Positions 1 through 6,317 of a stretch of 7,194 bases of DNA are shown in pieces. The notes beneath the pieces were generated by a model. The model saw only the letters and a program-made list of their open reading frames with translations. It ran no database searches and was not told where the DNA came from. Source of the stretch: Gallionella sp. (GTDB taxonomy: Bacteria > Pseudomonadota > Gammaproteobacteria > Burkholderiales > Gallionellaceae); assembly GCA_004298605.1 (NCBI GenBank), contig SCPW01000227.1, forward strand, positions 1-7,194. Direction: 5' to 3'. The position numbers and the translations under genes were made by a program. How positions within the stretch are numbered: position 1 is the first letter of the stretch; the number at the start of each line of letters is the position of its first letter.

Positions 1-1821
1 CTGGTGATCGCCTACCGCGAACTGCGCAAGCTGGAACTCGACGTGCTGCGCACCGTGCATGAAGGCCCCGGCTCGCGCTTCCTCGACATCCACCAGGAAA
101 TCAGCGTGGACGTGGATCAGTTCTACGGTATCGAGATCGAAGAGTTTCCGGCGCAGATCGCGCAAGTCGCGCTGTGGCTGATGGATCACCAGATGAACGT
201 GCGCGTGTCCGAAGAATTTGGCATGTACTTCGCGCGCATCCCGCTCAAGACCTCGCCGCACATCGTCCACGGCAACGCGCTGACGCTGGACTGGAACGAC
301 GTGCTGCCGGCGGATCAATGCAGTTATGTGTTCGGCAATCCGCCGTTCGTCGGCGCGAAATTCATGGACGATGCGCAGCGCGAGGATGCACAGCGCGTGT
401 TCGCGGACATCAAGAGCGGGGGGCTGCTCGATTTCGTTGCCGCGTGGTATGTGAAAGCGGCGCGGTATATGCAGGGCAAACACTCCTCCCCCTTCAAGGG
501 GGAGGCTGGGAGGGGGATGGGTGAAACGGCTGCATCAACCTTACCCCATCCCCACCCTAACCCTCCCCTTGAAGGGGAGGGAATGAACGTGCGTTGCGCC
601 TTCGTCTCCACCAACAGCATCACCCAGGGCGAACAGGCTGGTGTGCTGTGGGGCTGGCTGCTTAGCCATGGCATCCGCATCCACTTCGCCCATCGCACTT
701 TCCAGTGGAGCAACGAGGCCAAAGGCATGGCGGCGGTGCATTGCGTCATCATCGGCTTCGGCGCGTTCGATGTGGAAAAGAAGACCATCTACGAATACGA
801 AGACATTCGCGGTGCAGCGCACGCCGTCGCCGTGCGCAACATCAACCCCTATCTGGTGGATGCGCCGGATGTGGTGCTGGTCAACCGCCAGCATCCGATT
901 TGCGCGGTGTCGGAAATCGGTATCGGCAACAAGCCGATTGATGGCGGCCATTACCTGTTCACGCCGGAAGAAAAAGCAGAGTTCCTTTCGCACGAACCCA
1001 AGGCCGCCAAATGGTTCCGCCGCTGGATCGGCGCAGATGAATTCATCAATAACTACGAGCGCTGGTGCCTGTGGCTGGGTGATTGCCCGCCCGATGAATT
1101 GCGCAGAATGCCGGAAGCGATGAAGCGCGTCGAAGCGGTGCGCGAGGTGCGCCTCGCCAGCAAGAGCGCGCCCACGCAAAAACTCGCCGCCACGCCGACG
1201 CGCTTCCATGTGGAGAATATTCCCGACGCGCCCTATCTGGTGATACCGGAAGTTTCATCGGAGCGGCGCAGGTTTATCCCCATCGGCTTCATGCAGCCGG
1301 ATACGTTGAGCAGCAATCTGGTCAAAGTCATTCCCCATGCCACGCTTTACCACTTCGGCATCCTGACTTCGACGATGCACATGGCGTGGACGCGCTACAC
1401 CTGCGGACGAATGGAAAGCCGCTACCGCTATTCGGCGGGTATCGTGTACAACAACTTCCCATGGCCTGCCTCACCCTCTCCCCAACCCTCCCCCGTCAAG
1501 GGGGAGGGAGCGGCTCCCCTCTCCCCTCGCGGGAGAGGGGTTGGGGGAGAGGGGGCTGTCGAAGCCGCCGCCCAAGCCGTGCTGGATGCCCGCGCGAAAT
1601 TCCCGCAAAGCTCGCTCGCCGATCTCTACGACCCGCTCACCATGCCGCCCGCACTGATCAAAGCCCACCAGGCGCTCGACCGCGCCGTGGATGTCTGCTA
1701 CCGCAAAGCCGCCTTCACCAGCGACGCGCAGCGCGTGGAATTCCTGTTCGAGCGCTACCGGCAGCTCACCAGCCTGCTGCCTGCGGATAAGCCCGCCAAA
1801 ACCAAAAAGAAAAAGCTGTAA
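1..1821 (+). CDS. MmeI-like class I SAM-dependent DNA methyltransferase, C-terminal part (5' end outside window)
   Basis: Adenine-type DNA methyltransferase, probably of a restriction-modification or defence system; it would transfer methyl from SAM to a DNA base. The frame is open from base 1, so 606 residues are visible and the true start lies upstream. Numbering from base 1, the window opens with LVIAYRELRKLE, the helix that normally follows SAM motif I in this family, so motif I itself is just outside. FYGIEI (41-46) fits the SAM-ribose acidic strand, NPPF (113-116) is catalytic motif IV, and FVSTNSITQG (from 201) is the next core strand. A target-recognition-like region ends in NNFPWP (484-489). 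The C-terminal helical segment holds LADLYDPLTMP (from 539) and a Lys-rich end. MmeI-type enzymes can carry an N-terminal nuclease; whether this one does cannot be seen. Two repeat-derived low-complexity inserts lie at about 161-194 and 491-518. The stop is 2 bases before the downstream nuclease gene. The family call is firm; type IIL function is inference. Confidence 0.88.
   Translation: MVIAYRELRKLELDVLRTVHEGPGSRFLDIHQEISVDVDQFYGIEIEEFPAQIAQVALWLMDHQMNVRVSEEFGMYFARIPLKTSPHIVHGNALTLDWNDVLPADQCSYVFGNPPFVGAKFMDDAQREDAQRVFADIKSGGLLDFVAAWYVKAARYMQGKHSSPFKGEAGRGMGETAASTLPHPHPNPPLEGEGMNVRCAFVSTNSITQGEQAGVLWGWLLSHGIRIHFAHRTFQWSNEAKGMAAVHCVIIGFGAFDVEKKTIYEYEDIRGAAHAVAVRNINPYLVDAPDVVLVNRQHPICAVSEIGIGNKPIDGGHYLFTPEEKAEFLSHEPKAAKWFRRWIGADEFINNYERWCLWLGDCPPDELRRMPEAMKRVEAVREVRLASKSAPTQKLAATPTRFHVENIPDAPYLVIPEVSSERRRFIPIGFMQPDTLSSNLVKVIPHATLYHFGILTSTMHMAWTRYTCGRMESRYRYSAGIVYNNFPWPASPSPQPSPVKGEGAAPLSPRGRGVGGEGAVEAAAQAVLDARAKFPQSSLADLYDPLTMPPALIKAHQALDRAVDVCYRKAAFTSDAQRVEFLFERYRQLTSLLPADKPAKTKKKKL
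485..581. repeat. Composite palindromic repeat A/B inside the methyltransferase gene, tails facing inward
   Basis: Two inverted copies of a hairpin-plus-tail unit. Copy A (485-521) is a perfect palindrome with arms CCTCCCCCTT and AAGGGGGAGG around one C, followed by the G-rich tail CTGGGAGGGGGATGGG. Copy B (544-581) is a C-rich tail followed by arms CCCTCCCCTT and AAGGGGAGGG around one G. The reverse complement of B closely resembles A. A 22-base spacer separates them. The whole is read in frame, giving peptides such as SSPFKGEAGRG and PHPNPPLEGEG between a helix and the FVSTNSI core strand, where I expect no conserved family residues. There is no transposase; it looks like a small dispersed, non-autonomous or MITE-like element. 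Confidence 0.85.
1474..1555. repeat. Composite palindromic repeat C/D inside the methyltransferase gene, tails facing outward
   Basis: Copy C (1474-1508) is the tail CCCTCTCCCCAA followed by arms CCCTCCCCC and GGGGGAGGG around GTCAA. Copy D (1516-1555) is arms CCCCTCTCCC and GGGAGAGGGG around CTCGC, followed by the tail TTGGGGGAGAGGGGG. The two are inverted relative to each other, and the 7-base junction is itself part of a palindrome (GGGAGC, G, GCTCCC at 1506-1518). The element begins about one codon after NNFPWP and is translated in frame as Pro/Gly/Glu-rich residues 491-518, forming the linker between the recognition domain and the C-terminal helical segment. Tail orientation is opposite to repeat A/B. 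Confidence 0.85.
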
Positions 1822-1823
1822 CC

Positions 1824-2894
1824 ATGAGCAAACTACCTGACACCCCATCCACCGTAACGCCCGCCCTGCCCGACGGCTACGCCGATTGGCTGAAACAGCT
1901 CAAAACCGACATCGCCCGCGCACAGCAACGCGCGGCGTTGTCCGTCAACGCCGAACTGGTGCAACTCTATGGCCGCATCGGGCGCGATATTTTGCAACGG
2001 CAGGAAGCGCAGGGCTGGGGGGCGAAGGTGGTCGAACGGCTGGCGCGCGACTTGAAGGACGCCTTCCCGGATATGCGCGGCTGGTCATCCAGCAACCTCA
2101 AGTACATGCGCTTTTTCGCCCAGCATTGCCCGGAGGGAAAATTTGGTCAGCAGCCTGCTGACCAATTGCCGTGGTTTCATATCGTCATACTGCTGACCAA
2201 GCTGGAGGATGCCGCCGAGCGCGAGTGGTACGCCGCGCAAGCCGTGCGGCAAGGCTGGTCGCGCACGACGCTGGAATTGAATATCAAGAACCGCCTGCAC
2301 CGGCGAACCGGCGTTGCGGTGACTAATTTTGAAACGCGGTTGCCGTCACCCGATTCCGCACTGGCCAACGACACGCTGAAAGACCCTTATCTGTTCGATT
2401 TTCTCGGCCTGGGCGACGATGCGCACGAGCGGGAAATCGAAGCGGGGCTGATCCGCCATATCACCCGTTTCCTGCTGGAGTTGGGCGCCGGTTTTGCTTT
2501 TGTCGGGCGGCAATTCCGGCTGGAGGTGGCCGGGGACGAGTTTTTTATTGATCTGCTTTTTTATCACACGCGCCTGAAGTGCTATGTGGTGGTGGAGCTG
2601 AAAGCCACAGCCTTCAAGCCGGAACACGCGGGCCAGCTCAACTTTTACCTTGCCACCGTGGATGCCCAGATCAAGGCTGAGGACGATAAGCCAACCATCG
2701 GCCTGTTGCTGTGCAAGAAACAAAACCGCCTGGTGGCGGAATATGCGCTGTCCGGCATCGAAAAGCCCATCGGTGTTGCCGAGTATCAATTGCTGCGTGA
2801 CTTGCCGGAGACATTGGGGCAAAGCCTGCCGAGCATCGAAGAAATTGAAGCGGAATTGGCTGTCGATTTACGTGATCTGGATGAGCCGAGATGA
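1824..2894 (+). CDS. DUF1016 (YhcG-type) PD-(D/E)XK nuclease domain protein
   Basis: A 356-residue protein of the DUF1016/YhcG family, predicted DNA endonucleases often found near restriction-modification and other defence genes. The N-terminal helical domain (about 15-170) includes YGRIGRDILQRQ, the WSSSNLKYMRFF segment and QLPWFHIVILL, all typical of the family. The C-terminal nuclease domain (about 185-345) has FVGRQFRLEV, then FFIDLLFYH with Asp243, then VVVELKA with Glu258 and Lys260, then GQLNFYL with Gln271. This is an intact D-x14-E-x-K core plus the downstream Gln, so it is probably catalytically active. The ATG lies 2 bases after the methyltransferase stop, with only a weak A/G-rich ribosome site inside the preceding Lys codons, which suggests translational coupling and a shared function. 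Its TGA overlaps the ATG of a 41-codon frame. Length is normal and no frameshift is seen. The target and biological role are not established for this protein. Confidence 0.9.
   Translation: MSKLPDTPSTVTPALPDGYADWLKQLKTDIARAQQRAALSVNAELVQLYGRIGRDILQRQEAQGWGAKVVERLARDLKDAFPDMRGWSSSNLKYMRFFAQHCPEGKFGQQPADQLPWFHIVILLTKLEDAAEREWYAAQAVRQGWSRTTLELNIKNRLHRRTGVAVTNFETRLPSPDSALANDTLKDPYLFDFLGLGDDAHEREIEAGLIRHITRFLLELGAGFAFVGRQFRLEVAGDEFFIDLLFYHTRLKCYVVVELKATAFKPEHAGQLNFYLATVDAQIKAEDDKPTIGLLLCKKQNRLVAEYALSGIEKPIGVAEYQLLRDLPETLGQSLPSIEEIEAELAVDLRDLDEPR
2143..2165. repeat. Near-perfect 23-base palindrome within the nuclease gene
   Basis: Arms TTGGTCAGCAG (2143-2153) and CTGCTGACCAA (2155-2165) are exact inverted repeats around a single C. 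It lies in codons for the FGQQPADQLPW segment, which appears to be ordinary family sequence rather than an insertion. In mRNA it would form a strong hairpin; in DNA it is a two-fold symmetric site of operator-like size. It does not share the C/G-run composition of the other repeats. The symmetry is directly seen; any function is unknown. Confidence 0.6.
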
Positions 2895-3016
2895 AAACGC
2901 CCTCTACGCAACCGCTATTTATGCCGCAGGCTTTGGCACAAATTCGGGTTCCCGCAAAAGTGCAACAGGCGGTTGCCCTTTTTATGATCGAGTTACTGTT
3001 TCGTGGTGAAGCATGA
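2891..3016 (+). CDS. Possible small ORF of 41 codons linking the nuclease and cyclo-ligase genes
   Basis: A short frame starts with the ATG of the ATGA overlap at the nuclease stop and ends with TGA at 3014-3016, which overlaps the cyclo-ligase ATG at 3013. The peptide begins MKTPSTQPLF and ends MIELLFRGEA. It is weakly amphipathic, with no signal peptide, no Cys and no recognisable domain. For: start-stop overlaps on both sides, the pattern of coupled translation. Against: no clear ribosome site of its own, no family I recognise, and its bases also contain a stem-loop with a T-run that may be the real function. It could also be the remnant of a longer gene. Treat as a candidate only. Confidence 0.25.
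   Translation: MKTPSTQPLFMPQALAQIRVPAKVQQAVALFMIELLFRGEA
2908..2983 (+). terminator. Candidate long stem-loop with T-run (terminator or attenuator) after the nuclease gene
   Basis: GCAACCGC (2908-2915) pairs exactly with GCGGTTGC (2969-2976), and the right arm is followed by CC and five T (2979-2983). Inside the 53-base loop, TTTGGCAC and GTGCAA can pair with a one-base bulge, and CGGG/CCCG can close a further small hairpin, so the loop need not be unstructured. Position, after the nuclease stop and before the cyclo-ligase, suits a terminator separating the accessory genes from the fau-aceE-aceF group. The long loop makes it weaker than a classical intrinsic terminator. Confidence 0.35.
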
Positions 3017-3609
3017 GCGCCGCTATGATTTCCGTTAAACAGGGGTTACGTAAACACGTTATCGCGCAGCGCGAGCAGCTTACTGCCGATGTTCGCGCCG
3101 CCCACAGCGCAACCATTACCGACCGCCTGCTGCAATTGCCCGAGTACCGGCAAGCCGACGCCGTGCTGGGCTACATGAATTTCGGCGCGGAATTTGCCAG
3201 CGAGCTTTGGGTTAACCAAGTGCTAGCAGCGGGCAAGCGCCTGGTATTGCCCAAGGTAAACCACCACACCAACCAGCTCGATCTGTATTGGGTAGATGAC
3301 CCGGAAACCCAGTTGGAATCAGGGCTGTGGGGGATACGCGAGCCGGTGGTCGAACGCTGCGAGCGGCTGAATACGCTAAATGAGGTAGAATTCGTCCTTT
3401 TGCCGGGTGTGGCATTTACCCGGCAGGGTGCGCGGCTGGGCTACGGGGGCGGATTTTACGACAAGCTGCTTGCCCGCATGGCGCATCGACCCGCGCTGGT
3501 GGCCGCAGCTTTCGCGCTGCAAATCGTCGAACAAATCCCGCAGGAAGCGACCGATGTGAGGGTCGGATGGATCGTTACCGAGCAAGAAACCATCGCGTGC
3601 CCGGCATAA
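3013..3609 (+). CDS. fau: 5-formyltetrahydrofolate cyclo-ligase (5,10-methenyltetrahydrofolate synthetase)
   Basis: A 198-residue cytosolic enzyme (EC 6.3.3.2) that uses ATP to convert 5-formyltetrahydrofolate into 5,10-methenyltetrahydrofolate, returning a storage or inhibitory folate to the one-carbon pool. The N-terminal KQGLRKHVIAQREQL helix, VLGYMNF (about 54-60), RLVLPKV, the GLWGIREP segment and especially PGVAFTRQGARLGYGGGFYD (131-150, the Gly-rich nucleotide/folate-binding signature) are diagnostic, and length is normal for the family. I chose the ATG at 3013 because GGTG sits about 4 bases upstream and it overlaps the preceding TGA; an in-frame ATG at 3025 lacks a ribosome site. The aceE start follows 29 bases after the stop, with no evident terminator between them, so cotranscription with aceE is likely although there is no direct pathway link. 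In E. coli this gene (ygfA/fau) follows the 6S RNA gene; I see no 6S RNA here. Confidence 0.93.
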   Translation: MSAAMISVKQGLRKHVIAQREQLTADVRAAHSATITDRLLQLPEYRQADAVLGYMNFGAEFASELWVNQVLAAGKRLVLPKVNHHTNQLDLYWVDDPETQLESGLWGIREPVVERCERLNTLNEVEFVLLPGVAFTRQGARLGYGGGFYDKLLARMAHRPALVAAAFALQIVEQIPQEATDVRVGWIVTEQETIACPA

Positions 3610-3638
3610 AATTGGCATTGATTAGAGAGAATAAAGAA

Positions 3639-6305
3639 ATGGCATCATTACCTGATTACGACCCGCAAGAGACCCAAGAGTGGCTGGATGCGCTTGAGTC
3701 GGTACTGGAAAACGAGGGCGCGGAACGCGCGCATTTTTTGCTCGAACAACTGATCGACAAGGCGCGCAGTTCCGGCGCCGGTGTGCCGTTCAGCGCGACC
3801 ACGCCTTATTGCAACACCATCCCGCTGGATAAGGAGCAACGCTCCAGCGGCAACTATGAGTTGGAGCACCGCATCCGCGCGCTGACGCGCTGGAACGCGA
3901 CGGCGCTGGTGCTGAACGCCAACCGCGAATCTTCCGAACTGGGCGGGCATATCGCCAGTTTTGCTTCGGCGGCGACTTTGTACGACGTGGCCTACAACCA
4001 TTTTCTGCACGGCAAGACCGATAGCCACGGCGGCGATCTGGTGTATTTCCAGGGGCATTCCTCGCCCGGCATGTACGCGCGCGCTTTCCTCGAAGGGCGG
4101 CTCTCCGAAGAGCAAATGTACAAGTTCCGCCAGGAAGCGGATGGCAACGGGCTGTCCTCTTATCCGCACCCTTGGCTGATGCCGGATTTCTGGCAGTTCT
4201 CTACGGTGTCGATGGGGCTGGGGCCGTTGATGGCGATTTATCAGGCGCGCTTCATGCGCTACCTGGAGCATCGCGGCCTGGCGCAAACCAGCGGGCGCAA
4301 GGTGTGGGCGTTTCTGGGCGACGGCGAAACCGACGAGCCGGAATCGCTGGGCGCGGTATCCATGGCCGGGCGCGAGCAACTGGACAACCTGATTTTTGTG
4401 GTCAACTGCAATCTGCAACGGCTCGATGGCCCGGTGCGCGGCAACGGCAAAATCATCCAGGAGCTGGAAGGCGTGTTCCGTGGCGCGGGCTGGAATGTCA
4501 TCAAGGTGGTGTGGGGCGGCCGCTGGGACCGTTTGTTCGCCAAGGATAAAAACGGCCTGCTGCAAAAACGTATGCTGGAAGTGGTGGATGGCGAATACCA
4601 GACCTACAAATCCAGGAGCGGCGCCTACGTGCGCGAACATTTTTTCGGCAAATATCCCGAACTGCTGGAAATGGTCGCGGATATGTCCGACGATGAAATC
4701 TGGCGGCTGAACCGTGGCGGGCACGACCCGCACAAAGTGTTTGCGGCTTATGCGGAAGCGATCGGGCACACCGGGCAACCGACCGTGATCCTCGCCAAAA
4801 CGGTGAAGGGCTATGGCATGGGTTCATCGGGCGAAGCGCAAAACCCGACCCACCAGCAAAAGAAAATGGATCTGGATTCGTTGCGCAAATTCCGCGACCG
4901 CTTCAATATCCCGTTGAACGATGCGCAGGTGGAAAGCCTGAATTTCTATCGCCCGCCCGAAGATAGCCTGGAAATCAAATATCTCAAGGAACGCGCCAAA
5001 GCGATGGGCACGGTTCCGGCGCGCAGGCCGGTCAGGGAGGCGCTGATGGTGCCCGGCCTGGATGCGTTCGACGCGCTGCTGAAAGGCACCGAAGACCGCG
5101 AAATTTCCACCACCATGGCGTTCATGCGCCTGCTGGGCATTCTGGTCAAGGACAAACACATCGGCAAACAGATTGTGCCGATTGTGCCGGATGAATCGCG
5201 CACCTTCGGCATGGACGGCTTGTTCCGCCAGATCGGCATTTTTTCGCAGGTCGGGCAGCTTTACACCCCGCAGGATGCCGATCAGTTGATGTTCTACAAG
5301 GAAGACAAGAGCGGCCAGATATTGCAGGAAGGCATCAACGAAGCCGGCGCGATGTCTTCGTGGATCGCCGCCGCCACCTCCTACGCGAACCACGGCGTGG
5401 CGGTGATCCCGTTCTACATTTATTACTCGATGTTCGGCTTCCAGCGCATCGGCGACCTGGCTTGGGCGGCGGGCGATATGCTGGCGCGCGGCTTCATGCT
5501 GGGCGGCACCGCCGGGCGCACCACGCTGAACGGCGAAGGCCTGCAACATCAGGATGGCCACAGCCACTTGCAGGCGACCATGATCCCCAACTGCGTGTCC
5601 TATGACCCGACCTTCGCCTACGAGCTGGCGGTCATCATCCAGGACGGTATGCGCCGCATGTATGTGAACCAGGAAAACGTGTTCTATTACGTCACGGTGA
5701 TGAACGAGAATTACGCCCATCCGGCCATGCCGAAAGGGGTGGAAGCCGACATCATCAAGGGCATGTACCTCTTCAGTGAAGGGGGAAGGGGGAAGGGGGA
5801 AGGGAAGAAACCCAAGGTACAGTTGCTCGGCAGCGGTACGATTTTGCGCGAGGCGATTGCCGCCGCGCAGTTGCTGGAGCAGGATTTTGGCGTGAGCGCC
5901 GACATCTGGAGCGTCACCAGCTTCAACGAATTGCGCCGTAACGGGTTGGATTGCGAACGCTGGAACATGCTGCATCCCGAAGCCAAGCCGCGCGTCAGCC
6001 ATGTCGGGCAATGCCTGGCCAAGCGCGGCGGCCCGGTCATCGCCGTCACCGATTACATGAAGAGCTACGCCGACCAGATTCGCGGCTTTATGCCCGGGCA
6101 TTACACGGTGCTGGGCACGGACGGCTTCGGTCGCTCGGACACGCGCAAAAAGCTGCGCCAGTTCTTCGAGGTGGACCGCTTCTACATCACCATCGCGGCG
6201 CTCAAGGCTTTGGCCGACGAAGGCGCGATCGGCAAAAACGTGGTGAGCAAGGCGATCCGCTTGTACAACATCAACCCGGACAAACCGAACCCAACAACGG
6301 TTTAG
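3639..6305 (+). CDS. aceE: Pyruvate dehydrogenase E1 component (homodimeric type)
   Basis: An 888-residue thiamine-diphosphate enzyme (EC 1.2.4.1) that decarboxylates pyruvate and reductively acetylates the lipoyl group of E2; E. coli AceE has 887 residues. Visible landmarks are His104 in GGHIASF, the TPP/Mg motif GDGETDEPES (Gly227 onward) through NCNLQRLDG (Asn256, Asn258), the mobile active-site loop KGYGMG...NPTHQQKKM with His405, Glu519 in PDESRTFGMDG, Glu568 in QEGINEAG, and the histidines of GLQHQDGHSH (637-643). These correspond closely to the catalytic residues of E. coli AceE, so the enzyme should be active. The start is the ATG giving MASLPDYDPQETQEW, aligned with the family N-terminus and preceded by an AGAGAGA stretch. 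An upstream in-frame ATG at 3567 lies inside the cyclo-ligase gene and is rejected. Oddity: residues 714-724 (EGGRGKGEGKK) come from a heptanucleotide tandem repeat in a loop that is also variable in E. coli. Followed 12 bases later by aceF. Confidence 0.97.
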   Translation: MASLPDYDPQETQEWLDALESVLENEGAERAHFLLEQLIDKARSSGAGVPFSATTPYCNTIPLDKEQRSSGNYELEHRIRALTRWNATALVLNANRESSELGGHIASFASAATLYDVAYNHFLHGKTDSHGGDLVYFQGHSSPGMYARAFLEGRLSEEQMYKFRQEADGNGLSSYPHPWLMPDFWQFSTVSMGLGPLMAIYQARFMRYLEHRGLAQTSGRKVWAFLGDGETDEPESLGAVSMAGREQLDNLIFVVNCNLQRLDGPVRGNGKIIQELEGVFRGAGWNVIKVVWGGRWDRLFAKDKNGLLQKRMLEVVDGEYQTYKSRSGAYVREHFFGKYPELLEMVADMSDDEIWRLNRGGHDPHKVFAAYAEAIGHTGQPTVILAKTVKGYGMGSSGEAQNPTHQQKKMDLDSLRKFRDRFNIPLNDAQVESLNFYRPPEDSLEIKYLKERAKAMGTVPARRPVREALMVPGLDAFDALLKGTEDREISTTMAFMRLLGILVKDKHIGKQIVPIVPDESRTFGMDGLFRQIGIFSQVGQLYTPQDADQLMFYKEDKSGQILQEGINEAGAMSSWIAAATSYANHGVAVIPFYIYYSMFGFQRIGDLAWAAGDMLARGFMLGGTAGRTTLNGEGLQHQDGHSHLQATMIPNCVSYDPTFAYELAVIIQDGMRRMYVNQENVFYYVTVMNENYAHPAMPKGVEADIIKGMYLFSEGGRGKGEGKKPKVQLLGSGTILREAIAAAQLLEQDFGVSADIWSVTSFNELRRNGLDCERWNMLHPEAKPRVSHVGQCLAKRGGPVIAVTDYMKSYADQIRGFMPGHYTVLGTDGFGRSDTRKKLRQFFEVDRFYITIAALKALADEGAIGKNVVSKAIRLYNINPDKPNPTTV
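5781..5806 (+). repeat. Heptanucleotide tandem repeat (GGGGGAA)3 plus partial copy inside aceE
   Basis: Three exact copies of GGGGGAA (5781-5801) are followed by a partial GGGAA (5802-5806). Because the unit is 7 bases, each turn is read in a different frame, giving Gly/Arg/Lys/Glu residues rather than a repeated peptide. Three units are 21 bases, so the present copy number keeps aceE open; gain or loss of one unit would shift the frame. It encodes a basic, flexible insert just before the conserved KVQLLGSG strand. Confidence 0.85.
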
Positions 6306-6310
6306 GGGGG
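6304..6310 (+). promoter_or_regulatory. Ribosome binding site deciding the GTG start of aceF
   Basis: AGGGGGG overlaps the aceE TAG stop and ends 7 bases before GTG at 6318. No ATG lies in a suitable position, and the GTG start yields the complete first strand of the lipoyl domain (AEIKQILVPDIG), so this site supports GTG as the start and suggests translation coupled to aceE termination. Confidence 0.7.
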
Positions 6311-6317
6311 ACACACA

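Noticed and set aside
485..1555. CRISPR array or tandem satellite
   Set aside because: The repeats are inverted pairs of differing sequence, with no regular spacers, and they are translated within a gene.
2908..2976. Integron attC-like recombination site
   Set aside because: The inverted ends are exact and lack the RYYYAAC/GTTRRRY core boxes in the right arrangement; no integrase or cassette array is visible.
2895..3012. 6S RNA gene upstream of the cyclo-ligase, as in E. coli
   Set aside because: The interval is only 118 bases, shorter than a 6S RNA, and I do not see the family's conserved closing-stem and bubble pattern.
3567..3638. N-terminal extension of AceE from an upstream ATG
   Set aside because: These codons lie mostly inside the end of the cyclo-ligase gene in another frame, and the family N-terminus matches the ATG at 3639.
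3612..3640. Promoter directly upstream of aceE starting with TTGGCA at 3612
   Set aside because: No acceptable -10 element lies at a normal spacing before the start codon, and the 29-base gap fits operon read-through better.
3648..4778. 376-codon minus-strand open frame opposite the first part of aceE
   Set aside because: Same reason: it mirrors the codon pattern of a well-conserved plus-strand gene and has no recognisable motif.
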